A stretch of 64,000 bases of DNA from JBDTSW01 sp963799815 (GCA_963799815.1 CAWCYG010000004.1:992001-1056000); one strand, 5' to 3'; shown: positions 17,183 through 24,304, counted from the first letter of the stretch. Program-made: numbers and translations. Notes: a model not told the origin generated them from the sequence alone.

Positions 17183-17414
17183 GCCGCGAGCATATGGCGA
17201 GCGGTCGCGGATCGCACGGAGCCAGACAGCGAGCAGGGTGCAGCTGCGCAGAACTCGCAGCCGACGCAGCCATCCGGTGCCGCTCTTAGGCACGAATCGG
17301 CCACCGAATGCCGGCATTCGGTGGCCGTTTCTCGACCCTGGTCATGGGCCCATGACAGGAGGGGCGAGGCCCCGGAAGGCGCGAGACGGGAAACCCCGCG
17401 TTACCAGGGCTCAA

Positions 17415-17463
17415 GAGGCACCGCTACGGGGATTCGAACCCCGGTTTCCGGACTGAGAATCCG
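17415..17463 (-). repeat. 49-bp exact copy of the tRNA-Glu 3' part (att-like direct repeat)
   Basis: The 49 bp are identical to 19187-19235 of the intact tRNA-Glu gene, from just beyond the 3' end through acceptor strand, T-arm, variable loop and anticodon stem-loop. Identity stops abruptly at both sides (17414/19186 and 17464/19236). The copy lacks the D-arm and 5' acceptor strand, so it cannot make a tRNA. Direct orientation and 1.77-kb spacing fit the attL/attR pair of a small integrated element. Confidence 0.85.
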
Positions 17464-17569
17464 CCCGAGGCCATGACGGCCCGTATCGCCTGGTGTCGGG
17501 TTTGTCCGTGAGAGCAGTGGTTTCGGCGCTGCCACGCTCCCGCTGGTGACGTCCCGTATCGGCCTGTTC

Positions 17570-17617
17570 TGCGCCGTAGGGTTGCAGTTTGGGTTGCAGT
17601 CCCACCGTCGTCACGGC
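17570..17617 (-). repeat. degenerate repeat copy 1 (tandem TTGCAG/TTGCAA segment)
   Basis: The segment GCGCCGTAGGGTTGCAGTTT and what follows resembles 19091-19136 over about 47 bp, sharing GCGCCG-AGG-TTGCA, GGGTTGCA, TCC and GTCA in order. On the minus strand both read Leu-Gln-Pro or Cys-Asn-Pro repeats. One copy lies just inside each end of the 17.4-19.2 kb stretch. It may be what is left of a gene 3' end or of arm-type sites; this is inference. Confidence 0.4.
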
Positions 17618-17763
17618 TACGCGCTCCGTCAGAGTCTCGTCGACCTGGCTGCCATCGCCGAGCTGCTGGCCGCCGACCTTCCGGCGCCTACATCGGCCAG
17701 GGTGAGGTAGCCGTCAACCAGGGCTCCGACGGAGCTTCCGTTGCGGCTACATTGCTCCCTGAG

Positions 17764-17967
17764 ATGGAAGGCGGCGAGCATTCTTCAAGAGAGCTAACGG
17801 TCTCCGTCAAGGTGCCGTGCCAAGAGTGCGGAGGTCTGGGCTACATCCAGAGGGTGAAAGCGGGCCATATCGTGAGCGACAAGTCGAAGAAGTGCCGCAC
17901 CTGCCGCGGGAGAGGTCTCATTCCGGATGACCTGCCTCTCTCTCAGCTGCGCGAGCTACTGAAATGA
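17764..17967 (+). CDS. small DnaJ-type zinc-finger protein
   Basis: A 67-residue protein with two CxxCxGxG-type repeats: VPCQECGGLGYIQ and KKCRTCRGRGLIPDD, separated by about 20 residues. This is the pattern of half the DnaJ central zinc domain, with four cysteines able to hold one Zn. There is no J domain. The C-terminus DLPLSQLRELLK is short. The ATG at 17764 is used; a TTG at 17752 in frame is possible. It lies inside the 1.7-kb segment bounded by the tRNA-Glu repeats, so it may be element cargo. The function is unknown; a redox, RNA- or protein-binding role is guesswork. Confidence 0.6.
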   Translation: MEGGEHSSRELTVSVKVPCQECGGLGYIQRVKAGHIVSDKSKKCRTCRGRGLIPDDLPLSQLRELLK

Positions 17968-18002
17968 CTTACGCCCACCGGACATAGCTTGCTCCCGTCA
18001 GA

Positions 18003-18044
18003 CGAAGTCGCTAAATCGTCTCGGTTTTCTTTTACGTCGTGCGG
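18003..18044 (+). repeat. 42-bp direct repeat, copy A
   Basis: CGAAGTCGCTAAATCGT, then a T-rich centre, then TTACGTCGT-CGG. It matches 18192-18234 with only a few differences. The two copies bracket the long hairpin at 18079-18133. The AT-rich core stands out from the flanking GC-rich DNA. Confidence 0.7.
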
Positions 18045-18078
18045 GGTACCTAAGGCTGATGGTGAAAGCCCATCGCCA

Positions 18079-18133
18079 CGGTCGAGGGGGACGGTTCTTC
18101 TCCTAGGGCTACGGCCCCGTCCCCCTTCGACCG
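18079..18133. other. long hairpin in intergenic DNA
   Basis: The arms at 18079-18094 (CGGTCGAGGGGGACGG) and 18117-18133 pair over 16 bp with one bulged T, leaving a 22-nt loop. No T-run follows on either strand. It sits between two direct repeats, so it may be a structured RNA or part of a small non-autonomous repeat rather than a terminator. Confidence 0.6.
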
Positions 18134-18165
18134 ACCGCAGCCTTTTCGCTCTTCGCGAGCGCGCC

Positions 18166-18585
18166 CTAAGCGCTGAAGCGCCCTGGTCGGGCGAAGTCGC
18201 TAAATCGTTTCGATTTTCTGCTTACGTCGTTCGGAAGTCGCCTGGGTCGCGTCCCAAAACGCCCCCACGCCGTTACATCAGTCCGTCGAGGCAACCTGCG
18301 ATCCAATTCGATGCCACTCCCCGCTCCACGGGCGTTGGTGTGTTGGCGGACCAGAACCCTGTTGCCCTTGATGCGGAACTCGCGCGGCTGGATTTGTTGC
18401 TCCTCGAAGGCGTCTGGCTCCATCCATGCCCGCACCGCGTTCGCGCCTCTGTGCGACCCCTGGCCTCCCGGGGGGAATTCGATCTCGGGATGCGCGATCT
18501 CCATCGCGGTGTCGAAGTCGCCGCGACTGAACGCCTGATAGGTGCGGCGGAGGCTGCTGATGATCACCTGATCTCGGGCGGACAT
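18166..18585 (-). pseudogene. SnoaL/NTF2-like protein, 3' end lost
   Basis: From the ATG at 18585 the first ~90 residues look like a normal SnoaL-like ketosteroid-isomerase-fold protein: LRRTYQAFSRGDFDTAMEIAHPEIEF, then RGANAVRAWMEP and a strand with QHTNARGAGSGIELD. In family members the GxGSG strand is followed by a Trp-containing strand and a final helix. Here it changes to basic sequence (RRLPRRTDVTAWGRFGTRPRR) and ends in the repeat at 18192-18234. The fold cannot be completed, so the gene is called broken. An alternative is a shortened but expressed protein. Confidence 0.6.
18192..18234 (+). repeat. 43-bp direct repeat, copy B
   Basis: This is the second copy of the repeat at 18003-18044, same orientation, sharing CGAAGTCGCTAAATCGT and the TTACGTCGT end. 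The broken SnoaL-like gene on the minus strand runs into this copy, which supplies its aberrant C-terminus, so repeat and gene damage are probably linked. Confidence 0.7.
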
Positions 18586-18781
18586 CGCCCGCGCAGTATC
18601 TCGCGTGGGCTGAGATAGGCGCATTTCCATGCAAAGCGGTTTAGTCGCTTCTCGTCCTAAGCGGGTAGGCGCCGAGGGTCAACTGGCCCCCCATCGGGTA
18701 GGCGGAGGACTCGCCCGCATCCGCGCCGGGATTAACGGCAGGGAGCGAGTAGGTCTGAGCCACCACCGGAGGGAGACTGAC

Positions 18782-18973
18782 GTGAAAGCGAAGGACGTGG
18801 GAAGAGCCGGCTTAGTTGGATGGCGAGAGGCGGTCGCCGATAAGGCCGCGCCGCCGGTGGCGGAGAGAACGCCGGTCGACGAGGACGCGGTTCGGGCGGC
18901 TATCGGCGGATTGTTCTTCGTGCTCTCGGTGATCTACGTGTTCGGCACGGTCAAACGGGTGCTTCAGGCCTGA
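18782..18973 (+). CDS. small single-pass membrane protein
   Basis: A 63-residue protein from a GTG at 18782, preceded by GGAGGGAG at good distance. The first 40 residues are charged (MKAKDVGRAGLVGWREAVADK), and AIGGLFFVLSVIYVFGTV forms one transmembrane helix close to the C-terminus. A longer open frame from 18629 has no protein-like N-terminus. It belongs to no family I recognise. It is the last gene before the tRNA pair, inside the segment bounded by tRNA-Glu repeats. Confidence 0.6.
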   Translation: MKAKDVGRAGLVGWREAVADKAAPPVAERTPVDEDAVRAAIGGLFFVLSVIYVFGTVKRVLQA

Positions 18974-19090
18974 GTCGGGGCCACGACCCAGCGGCATCTC
19001 GAAGGGCGCGTATAGCTCTCCATGCGCAACCAGCTGCCTCTTCGTCCAAAGGAAACGCGACCCACTCGCCCGCTGACGCTCCCGCTTTCG

Positions 19091-19136
19091 TGCGCCGAGG
19101 TTGCAATCGGGTTGCAATCCGCCTGCTGTCATCGCC
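19091..19136 (-). repeat. degenerate repeat copy 2 (tandem TTGCAA segment)
   Basis: This pairs with 17570-17617 in the same orientation: GCGCCGAGGTTGCAATCGGG and the following TTGCAATCC align with the first copy allowing small gaps. It lies about 50 bp from the 3' side of the intact tRNA-Glu. Confidence 0.4.
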
Positions 19137-19158
19137 CGGTGCCGCCGTCAATTCGTAG

Positions 19159-19184
19159 AAAAACCCCCGACTAGCAGGGGTTTT
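19159..19184. terminator. terminator downstream of tRNA-Glu
   Basis: AAAAACCCC-CGACTAGCA-GGGGTTTT forms an 8-bp stem with A/T tails on both sides. On the minus strand it lies 7 bp beyond the tRNA-Glu discriminator and ends in T5, so it terminates the tRNA transcript. It can also act for plus-strand transcripts entering from the small membrane-protein gene. Confidence 0.85.
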
Positions 19185-19190
19185 ATGAGG

Positions 19191-19263
19191 CACCGCTACG
19201 GGGATTCGAACCCCGGTTTCCGGACTGAGAATCCGGCGTCCTAGTCCCCTAGACGATAGCGGC
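19191..19263 (-). tRNA. tRNA-Glu (anticodon CTC)
   Basis: The minus strand begins GCCGCTATCGTCTAGG and ends GGTTCGAATCCCCGTAGCGG plus T and discriminator G. The acceptor stem pairs GCCGCTA with TAGCGGT (first pair G-U). The anticodon stem CCGGA/TCCGG encloses loop TTCTCAG with anticodon CTC, reading GAG. The T-loop is TTCGAAT. CCA is not encoded (CCT follows). It is intact, whereas two partial copies of its 3' end lie at 17415-17463 and 12802-12840. Confidence 0.96.
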
Positions 19264-19288
19264 GCGGGGGCGCGATTCTAGCAACGGG

Positions 19289-19311
19289 TTTCGGCCCGTT
19301 CGGGGCCGAAA
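19289..19311. terminator. hairpin between tRNA-Leu and tRNA-Glu
   Basis: TTTCGGCCC-GTTCG-GGGCCGAAA gives a perfect 9-bp stem with a 5-nt loop, placed 4 nt from the 3' end of tRNA-Leu (minus strand). It probably ends or processes the tRNA-Leu transcript; the T-tail is short. Confidence 0.7.
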
Positions 19312-19314
19312 AGG

Positions 19315-19398
19315 TGCGGCTGGAGGGAGTCGAACCCCCATGGGCTTTCGCCCACACGGACCTGAACCGTGCGCGTCTACCAGTTCCGCCACAGCCGC
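19315..19398 (-). tRNA. tRNA-Leu (anticodon CAG)
   Basis: An 84-nt class II tRNA. The acceptor strands GCGGCTG/CAGCCGC pair perfectly with discriminator A. The D-arm is TGGCGGAACTGGTAGACGC; the anticodon stem CACGG/CCGTG encloses TTCAGGT, anticodon CAG. The long variable arm GGGC-GAAA-GCCC is typical of tRNA-Leu, and the T-arm is GGGGG-TTCGACT-CCCTC. CCA is not encoded. Confidence 0.96.
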
Positions 19399-19456
19399 GG
19401 AACGGGCAACTGTAGCCACTCGATTCGCTGCCGCCGGTTAGACCACAAATCCGTTC

Positions 19457-19855
19457 ATGGCGATGAAGGTTGGGCTCGTGCTCGGCGCCGGGGGATTCAG
19501 GGTGGTGCCTGGCTCACGGGCGGCCTCGATGCGCTCGCTCGTGAGACGGGTTGGGATCCCGCCTCGGCGGACGTGATCGTGGGCACTTCCGCGGGGTCGA
19601 CGATCGGTGCGCTGTGCGCGAGCGCCGTCCCGCCCTGGTTCATGGTCGCCCACCCCGAACCTGATGAGCCGGCGCAACCGCCACCGGACGATTGGGGTGG
19701 CTCAGCGCACGGTCGCCGAACAGCTTCGCGAGCCCTCAAACCAGGCGGCCCTGGCCGACCTTCCCGCCGGCCGCGCGGAGAAGATTCACCGTCCGGGCGC
19801 GCCACCGTTCGAGTGGCCCGACCTGCTGGAGCTGACCACGCCGCACCTCCCGTGA
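19457..19855 (+). pseudogene. patatin-like phospholipase, frameshifted and truncated
   Basis: From ATG 19457 the frame reads MAMKVGLVLGAGG, the oxyanion-hole start of bacterial patatins. At about 19490 one base is missing and the protein continues in another frame as IQGGAWLTGGLDALARETGW, then ADVIVGTSAGSTIGAL with the nucleophile motif GxSxG. After PPWFMVAHPEP near 19660 similarity to the fold stops and no normal patatin C-terminus is present. So there is one frameshift plus loss of the rest, including the Asp-Gly dyad. It lies directly beside the tRNA pair. Confidence 0.82.
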
Positions 19856-19933
19856 GCTGCAGCCGGAGTGCCCGTGGCGGCCCACCCTTGTAGGCTCAGG
19901 CGCTCATCAGCACCCAACAGTTCAGGAGTTTTC

Positions 19934-20131
19934 ATGGCAACCGGAACGGTGAAGTGGTTCAACGACGAGAAGCGCTTTGGCTTCATCACGCCCGACGAGG
20001 GCGGCAAGGACCTCTTCGTTCACCAGAGTGGAATCAGCGGCGCCAGCACCCTCGAGGAGGGTGCGAAGGTGACCTTCGACGCTGAGGAATCAGACCGCGG
20101 CCCGAAGGCCGTAAACGTCTCGCCCGCCTAG
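19934..20131 (+). CDS. cold shock protein, CspA family
   Basis: A 65-residue single cold-shock domain with TGTVKWFNDEKRFGFITP (RNP1) and DLFVHQSGI (RNP2), so it binds single-stranded RNA or DNA as a chaperone. RNP1 usually reads K-G-F-G-F-I; here the first Gly is Arg. AGGAG lies 8 nt before the ATG. It is monocistronic after the patatin remnant. Confidence 0.96.
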   Translation: MATGTVKWFNDEKRFGFITPDEGGKDLFVHQSGISGASTLEEGAKVTFDAEESDRGPKAVNVSPA

Positions 20132-20247
20132 CGGCAAGCCTCTTCACCAGCATCCGGGAGTAGCACGCCGGCCCCCCTGGGCGGCGGGTGCTCACGGCTG
20201 CCCGCGTACCGGCCAAGGGCGAGGCGAGCCCACGTACGATTGAGGCC

Positions 20248-21531
20248 ATGACCCGGAGGCGGATCGCAGCTCTGGGAGCGGTGGCGGGCTCAGCCGCTGC
20301 TCTGCTCGCAACCCTTGTCCTGACGACGGCCAGGCCCACCTCGGCGGCACCGGCCGCCTGCGCCGATGGCGGCGCGACCGTAAGCGTCGACGTGCGCCGC
20401 GGGGAGACGGCCAAGATCCGTGTCGGCCCCGCCGGCGAGATCCTCATCGACGGCCGCCCGTGCGGAGCCGCCAACACCGCGACCGCGCAGACGATCGCCG
20501 TGGAAGGAACCGGCGGTGCCCAGAGGTTCGTCATCGACCTGCGCGGAGAGAGCTTCGGCGACGTCGAGATCGACGTTGACCTCGCCGCCGGGCGCGACAG
20601 GGCGGCGGTACTGGGCCGCCAGGGTGCAGAGCGCCACGACGTGCGCCGCCACGCCATCGAGCTCGACCCCGCCACCGGCAGCACCATCGCCCTCTCCGGC
20701 ATCGGCAAGCTCAACATCGAGACCGCCAAGGGCAAGGACCACGTCGACGCGAGCGGCTGGCGGCAGCGGATTGCTCTCGACGGCGGCCGCGGCCGCGACA
20801 CCCTGCGCGCTGGGCACGCCAAGGACCTGCTCAAGGGCGGGGACGGCGGCGACCACCTAGAGGGTGGCAAGCGCTCCGACCGCATCACCGGCGGGGCGGG
20901 CAACGACCGCTGCATCGGCGGCGGTGGCACCGACGCGCTCTTGAGCTGCACGCCGCCCTGGACCGCCACCTCCTCCGCGATCGACGCCCAACTCAGGCGG
21001 CGGATGACCGGCAAGTCCTGGCACCGCGGCTGCCCCGTCGGCCTCGGGAGCCTCCGCCTGCTCGAGCTGCCGCATTGGACCATGGGCGATCGCGACATCC
21101 ACCCCGGCCGCATGGTCGTCCACGCCGACGCCGACCACAACGTCCTGCGTGCCCTGCACGGCCTCTTCGATGCGCGTTTTCCCATCCGCCGCATGGAGCT
21201 GGCCGACCGCTACGGCGCCGATGACGACCGCATGATGAACGCCGACGACACCTCTGGCTTCAACTGCCGGTTCGTCGCCGGCACCACCACCTGGTCCCAG
21301 CACGCCTACGGCCGCGCGATCGACCTCAACCCGATCGAGAACCCCTACGTCCAGGGCTCGCACGTCTCGCCCTCCGCCGGCGGCCGTTACGCGAATCGAT
21401 CACGCCACGCCGCCGGCATGGTCCACCAGGGCGACGCGGCATTCCGCGCGTTCGCCCGGATCGGGTGGGAATGGGGAGGCAACTGGTCCGGGAAGAAGGA
21501 CTACATGCACTTCTCGGCGACCGGCCGCTAG
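20248..21531 (+). CDS. secreted M15-type peptidase with RTX-like glycine repeats
   Basis: A 427-residue exported protein. An N-terminal signal (MTRRRIAALGAVAGSAAALL) is followed by beta-rich sequence, then glycine-aspartate nonapeptide-like repeats (GGRGRDTLRAG, GGDGGDHLEGG, GGAGNDRCIGG; about residues 177-235) resembling calcium-binding hemolysin repeats, then a C-terminal M15 peptidase (D-Ala-D-Ala/L,D-carboxypeptidase type). Zinc ligands are visible in SQHAYGRAIDLN (His352, Asp359) and DYMHFSATG (His421). The ATG at 20248 is used because it begins the signal peptide. It probably trims or recycles peptidoglycan outside the cell. The repeat-plus-M15 combination is unusual. Confidence 0.85.
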   Translation: MTRRRIAALGAVAGSAAALLATLVLTTARPTSAAPAACADGGATVSVDVRRGETAKIRVGPAGEILIDGRPCGAANTATAQTIAVEGTGGAQRFVIDLRGESFGDVEIDVDLAAGRDRAAVLGRQGAERHDVRRHAIELDPATGSTIALSGIGKLNIETAKGKDHVDASGWRQRIALDGGRGRDTLRAGHAKDLLKGGDGGDHLEGGKRSDRITGGAGNDRCIGGGGTDALLSCTPPWTATSSAIDAQLRRRMTGKSWHRGCPVGLGSLRLLELPHWTMGDRDIHPGRMVVHADADHNVLRALHGLFDARFPIRRMELADRYGADDDRMMNADDTSGFNCRFVAGTTTWSQHAYGRAIDLNPIENPYVQGSHVSPSAGGRYANRSRHAAGMVHQGDAAFRAFARIGWEWGGNWSGKKDYMHFSATGR

Positions 21532-21757
21532 GCACCCAGGGGACCTCGCGCCCCAGCCAGCCGCGAACTCTGGGTCGCAGTGCGCGAGCTCGGGATAGAT
21601 CTCCGGTCTCGGCGAAGAGACGCTCGGACGCGGAGAGCATCTCGTCGAGGCGCCGGCCTCCCAGCCGATCGGCGCAACCTTGGAGGAATTCGCCGGGGTT
21701 CGCTCGATGACGGCCATCACACCCGGCGGCGGACTCTAACGCTAGCCTCGCACAGGC

Positions 21758-22585
21758 ATGGACGCCCGCCCGCTCATCCCCGGGATCAGAAACCTCTACC
21801 TGGCGGGTGCCGGCCTTGCAGCCGGCGCCGCCTTCATGACCTACGTCATCACCGGCACGACCGAGGAGTTCTGGGCGTGGCCGATCGCGGTCGACCTCTC
21901 CGCCGCCTTCCTGGGCGGCTGCTACATCGCCGCGACCGTGCTGCTCTTCCTTTCCGCCCGGGCTCGCACCTGGGCCGAGGGCCGCCTGGCGACGCCGCCG
22001 GTGATCGTGATCTCGCTCCTGCTGCTGGCCGCCACGCTCATCCACTGGGAGCTCTTCGATCGCGATCACTTCGTCTTCTGGCTCTGGCTGATCGCCTACA
22101 TCGTGGTCCCCCCGGTGCTCGCGCTTCTGCTGGTGCGCCAGCTCCGCGAGCCCGGGCTCGATCCGCCCGTCCACCGGCCCCTGCCCCCGTGGGCGCGCCT
22201 CAGCCTCGGTATCCAAGCGGGGGCGATGCTGGGTGCGGGCGCCGTCCTCTTCGCTTCCCCGAGCACCGCCATCGACGTCTGGCCATGGGAGCTCACTCCC
22301 CTCACGAGCCGGGCGATCGGATCGTTCATCTTCGGGTTCGGGATCGCGGCCGTGGCTGGCCTGGCGGAGAACGACATCGACCGGCTGCGCCCCGGCGCGC
22401 TCTCGTTCGTCGCGCTGGCCGTAGCCGAGCTCATAGCCGTCGCGCGCTACTCGGATCAGTTCTCGTTCGATCTCGCCGGTTGGCTCTTCCTGGGCTTCCT
22501 TGCATCGGCCCTGGCCGGTGGGCTCGCGATCGTTCTCAGTCGATCAGCGTCTTCGTCATCTGCCGTACCGCAAGACGCCACATGA
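21758..22585 (+). CDS. multi-pass membrane protein of unknown function
   Basis: The 275-residue product is almost wholly hydrophobic, with about eight predicted helices (AGAGLAAGAAFMTYVI, VIVISLLLLAATLIHWELF, FWLWLIAYIVVPPVLALLLV and others). A short cytosolic loop LREPGLDPPVHRPLPPW splits it in the middle. No signature of a known transporter is visible. It overlaps the convergent ABC permease gene by 50 bp at the 3' end. The preceding ~225 bp hold no convincing gene. Confidence 0.7.
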   Translation: MDARPLIPGIRNLYLAGAGLAAGAAFMTYVITGTTEEFWAWPIAVDLSAAFLGGCYIAATVLLFLSARARTWAEGRLATPPVIVISLLLLAATLIHWELFDRDHFVFWLWLIAYIVVPPVLALLLVRQLREPGLDPPVHRPLPPWARLSLGIQAGAMLGAGAVLFASPSTAIDVWPWELTPLTSRAIGSFIFGFGIAAVAGLAENDIDRLRPGALSFVALAVAELIAVARYSDQFSFDLAGWLFLGFLASALAGGLAIVLSRSASSSSAVPQDAT

Positions 22586-23330
22586 CGACAGCGAAGGCGA
22601 GCAGCACCGCCACCCGAATGAGGTCGGTGGCCTCGAAGCCGAACGACGCGTGGCGGACGAGCTCGACCAGATGGTGCAGCGGGTTCAGCTGCGAGGCAGC
22701 CTGAACCCCGTCAGGCAGCTGATCGATCGGGAAGAACGTCCCCGCGACCAGGAACAGCGGGGTGACCAGCAGGGTCGTGACGTAGTTGAACTGGTCGATC
22801 TTGTCCACGGTGCCGGCGATCGCGATGCCGAATGCCGCGAAGCCGATCGCGGTGATGAAGGCGAAGAGCGGGACCACGAGCATGCCGCCGGCGGGGTCGA
22901 GCCCGAAGAACATCGCGACGATCAGCGGGAAGCAGCCGTAGAAGCCCGCGCGCAGGCCGATCCACAGCATCTCGGCCGTGACCAGCTCCTCGACCGAGAC
23001 CGGAGCCGCCAGGATCGCGTCGTAGGTGTTCTGAAAGCGGTGCTTGACGAACGTGCCGAACATCGCCGGCAGGGCGCTCGAGAAGATGACGGCCGTGGCG
23101 ACCATGCCGGTACCGACGAACTCGACGTACTCGAGGCCGCCGACCCCGTCCACGAGCGTGGCGCCAAGCCCGACGCCGAACGCGAGCAGGTAGATCACCG
23201 GCTCGAGGACACTGGAGAACGTGGTGCTCTTCCAGAAGGTCCGGAAGTTCGCCACCTCGCGGCTCATGATGCCCGTGATCGCTGCCGGGTCCAGGCGGCG
23301 CACGCGGACCTCGCTGACCCCGTCGCTCAC
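22536..23330 (-). CDS. ABC-2 type export permease
   Basis: A 264-residue permease with six hydrophobic segments. The ABC-2 pattern is clear: VEFVGTGMVATAVIFSSALP, RFQNTYDAILAAPVSVEELV, and the late ATLLVTPLFLVAGTFFPIDQ-LP motif. It pairs with the ATPase encoded just upstream (4-bp ATGA overlap) to form a drug, lipid or polysaccharide exporter of the DrrAB/NodIJ kind. The start at 23330 overlaps the ATPase stop. Confidence 0.9.
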   Translation of the reverse strand: MSDGVSEVRVRRLDPAAITGIMSREVANFRTFWKSTTFSSVLEPVIYLLAFGVGLGATLVDGVGGLEYVEFVGTGMVATAVIFSSALPAMFGTFVKHRFQNTYDAILAAPVSVEELVTAEMLWIGLRAGFYGCFPLIVAMFFGLDPAGGMLVVPLFAFITAIGFAAFGIAIAGTVDKIDQFNYVTTLLVTPLFLVAGTFFPIDQLPDGVQAASQLNPLHHLVELVRHASFGFEATDLIRVAVLLAFAVVMWRLAVRQMTKTLID

Positions 23331-24217
23331 TCCGCCTCCTCCCCGGTCAAGAGGACGAAGACGTCCTCAAGCGAGGCAGCGCGTCGGAGCGCATCGTCGG
23401 GGACCGCTCCATCGGTCGCCCGCTCCGCACCTACGATCGCGATCGCCGGCCCTGCGGGGCGCACTCGCAGACCCTGAGCCTCGGCCCTCGCCCGCGCCTC
23501 CACGAGGTGATCGGGCGGCCCGTAGACCTCGGCGGTCTCGCGCCCCGCGTGTTCTGCGACCAGGTCGGAGGGCTTCCCTCGCGCGATGATCCGACCCTCG
23601 GCCATCAGCGCCACCTCGTCGGCGAGGCGCTCGGCCTCCTCGATGTAGTGGGTCGACATCAAGATCGTCGCGCCGCGCGAGCGCAGCCCGTCGATCAGCG
23701 TCCACATCTCGGTGCGAATCTGGGGATCGAGGCCCACCGTCGGCTCGTCGAGGAGCATCAACCGGGGCTCGTGGACGAGACCGCGCGCGAGCAGCAACCG
23801 GCGGCGCATTCCTCCCGAGAGCTTGTCGACGGCGTCCGAGCGGCGCTGGCGCAGCCGGGCAAGGTCGAGCGTCCGATCGACGGCACCGGCAACGTCCTTG
23901 ACGCGGTAGAGCCGGGCGAACACGGCCAGGTTGTCCTCGACCGTGACGTCGATGTCGAGGTTGTCGAGCTGCGGGACCACCCCCATCCGGATCCGCGCCT
24001 CCTTGGACTGCTTGGGGAGCTCGTATCCGAGCACATGGATCTCGCCCTCGTCGGCGATCACCTGGGCGGTGAGCATGCGCATCGTCGTCGACTTGCCTGC
24101 CCCGTTGGGGCCGAGCAGACCGAGGCAGATCCCCTCGGGCACGTCGAGATCGAGGCCGTCGACCGCGGTGATCTCCCCGAAGCGCTTGGTGACCCCCCTG
24201 AGCTCTATCGCTGGCAT
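23327..24217 (-). CDS. ABC exporter ATP-binding protein, DrrA/NodI-like
   Basis: A 296-residue ATPase starting MPAIELRGVTKRFGEITAVDG at the ATG at 24217, which has AAGGTGG just upstream; a longer in-frame extension is unconvincing. It has Walker A GPNGAGKST, signature LSGGMRRRLLLAR, Walker B RLMLLDEPTVGLD and switch STHYIEEAERLAD. The C-terminal extension (TAEVYGPPDHLVEARARAE) is typical of drug-resistance ATPases. It is co-encoded with the ABC-2 permease. Confidence 0.93.
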   Translation of the reverse strand: MPAIELRGVTKRFGEITAVDGLDLDVPEGICLGLLGPNGAGKSTTMRMLTAQVIADEGEIHVLGYELPKQSKEARIRMGVVPQLDNLDIDVTVEDNLAVFARLYRVKDVAGAVDRTLDLARLRQRRSDAVDKLSGGMRRRLLLARGLVHEPRLMLLDEPTVGLDPQIRTEMWTLIDGLRSRGATILMSTHYIEEAERLADEVALMAEGRIIARGKPSDLVAEHAGRETAEVYGPPDHLVEARARAEAQGLRVRPAGPAIAIVGAERATDGAVPDDALRRAASLEDVFVLLTGEEAE

Positions 24218-24304
24218 CGCATCCACCTTAGTCAGACCCGTTCCGGCGGCTGGATTCATCGGGGCTGGGACGGGCGACGGGGCGGGCCCAACCAACCCGA
24301 AAAC

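Larger units (their letters stand above)
17183..17763. other. non-coding region with two perfect palindromes and a tRNA-Glu fragment
   Basis: This ~580-bp gap holds a 30-bp perfect palindrome at 17298-17327 (CGGCCACCGAATGC plus its complement) followed by TTTCT on the plus strand, a second perfect 16-bp palindrome at 17341-17356 (GTCATGGGCCCATGAC), the tRNA-Glu fragment at 17415-17463, and a degenerate TTGCAG-rich segment at 17570-17617. An apparent minus-strand frame at 17411-17614 runs straight through the tRNA fragment and is not believed. Confidence 0.7.

Noticed and set aside
17411..17614. 67-residue minus-strand frame
   Set aside because: It translates straight through the tRNA-Glu fragment. 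Such frames are a common artefact at tRNA copies.
21532..21757. minus-strand frame containing a short helical-looking stretch (EMLSASERLFAETGD)
   Set aside because: No start codon with ribosome site, no homology pattern, and it runs into the convergent-gene region; too weak even for a pseudogene call.
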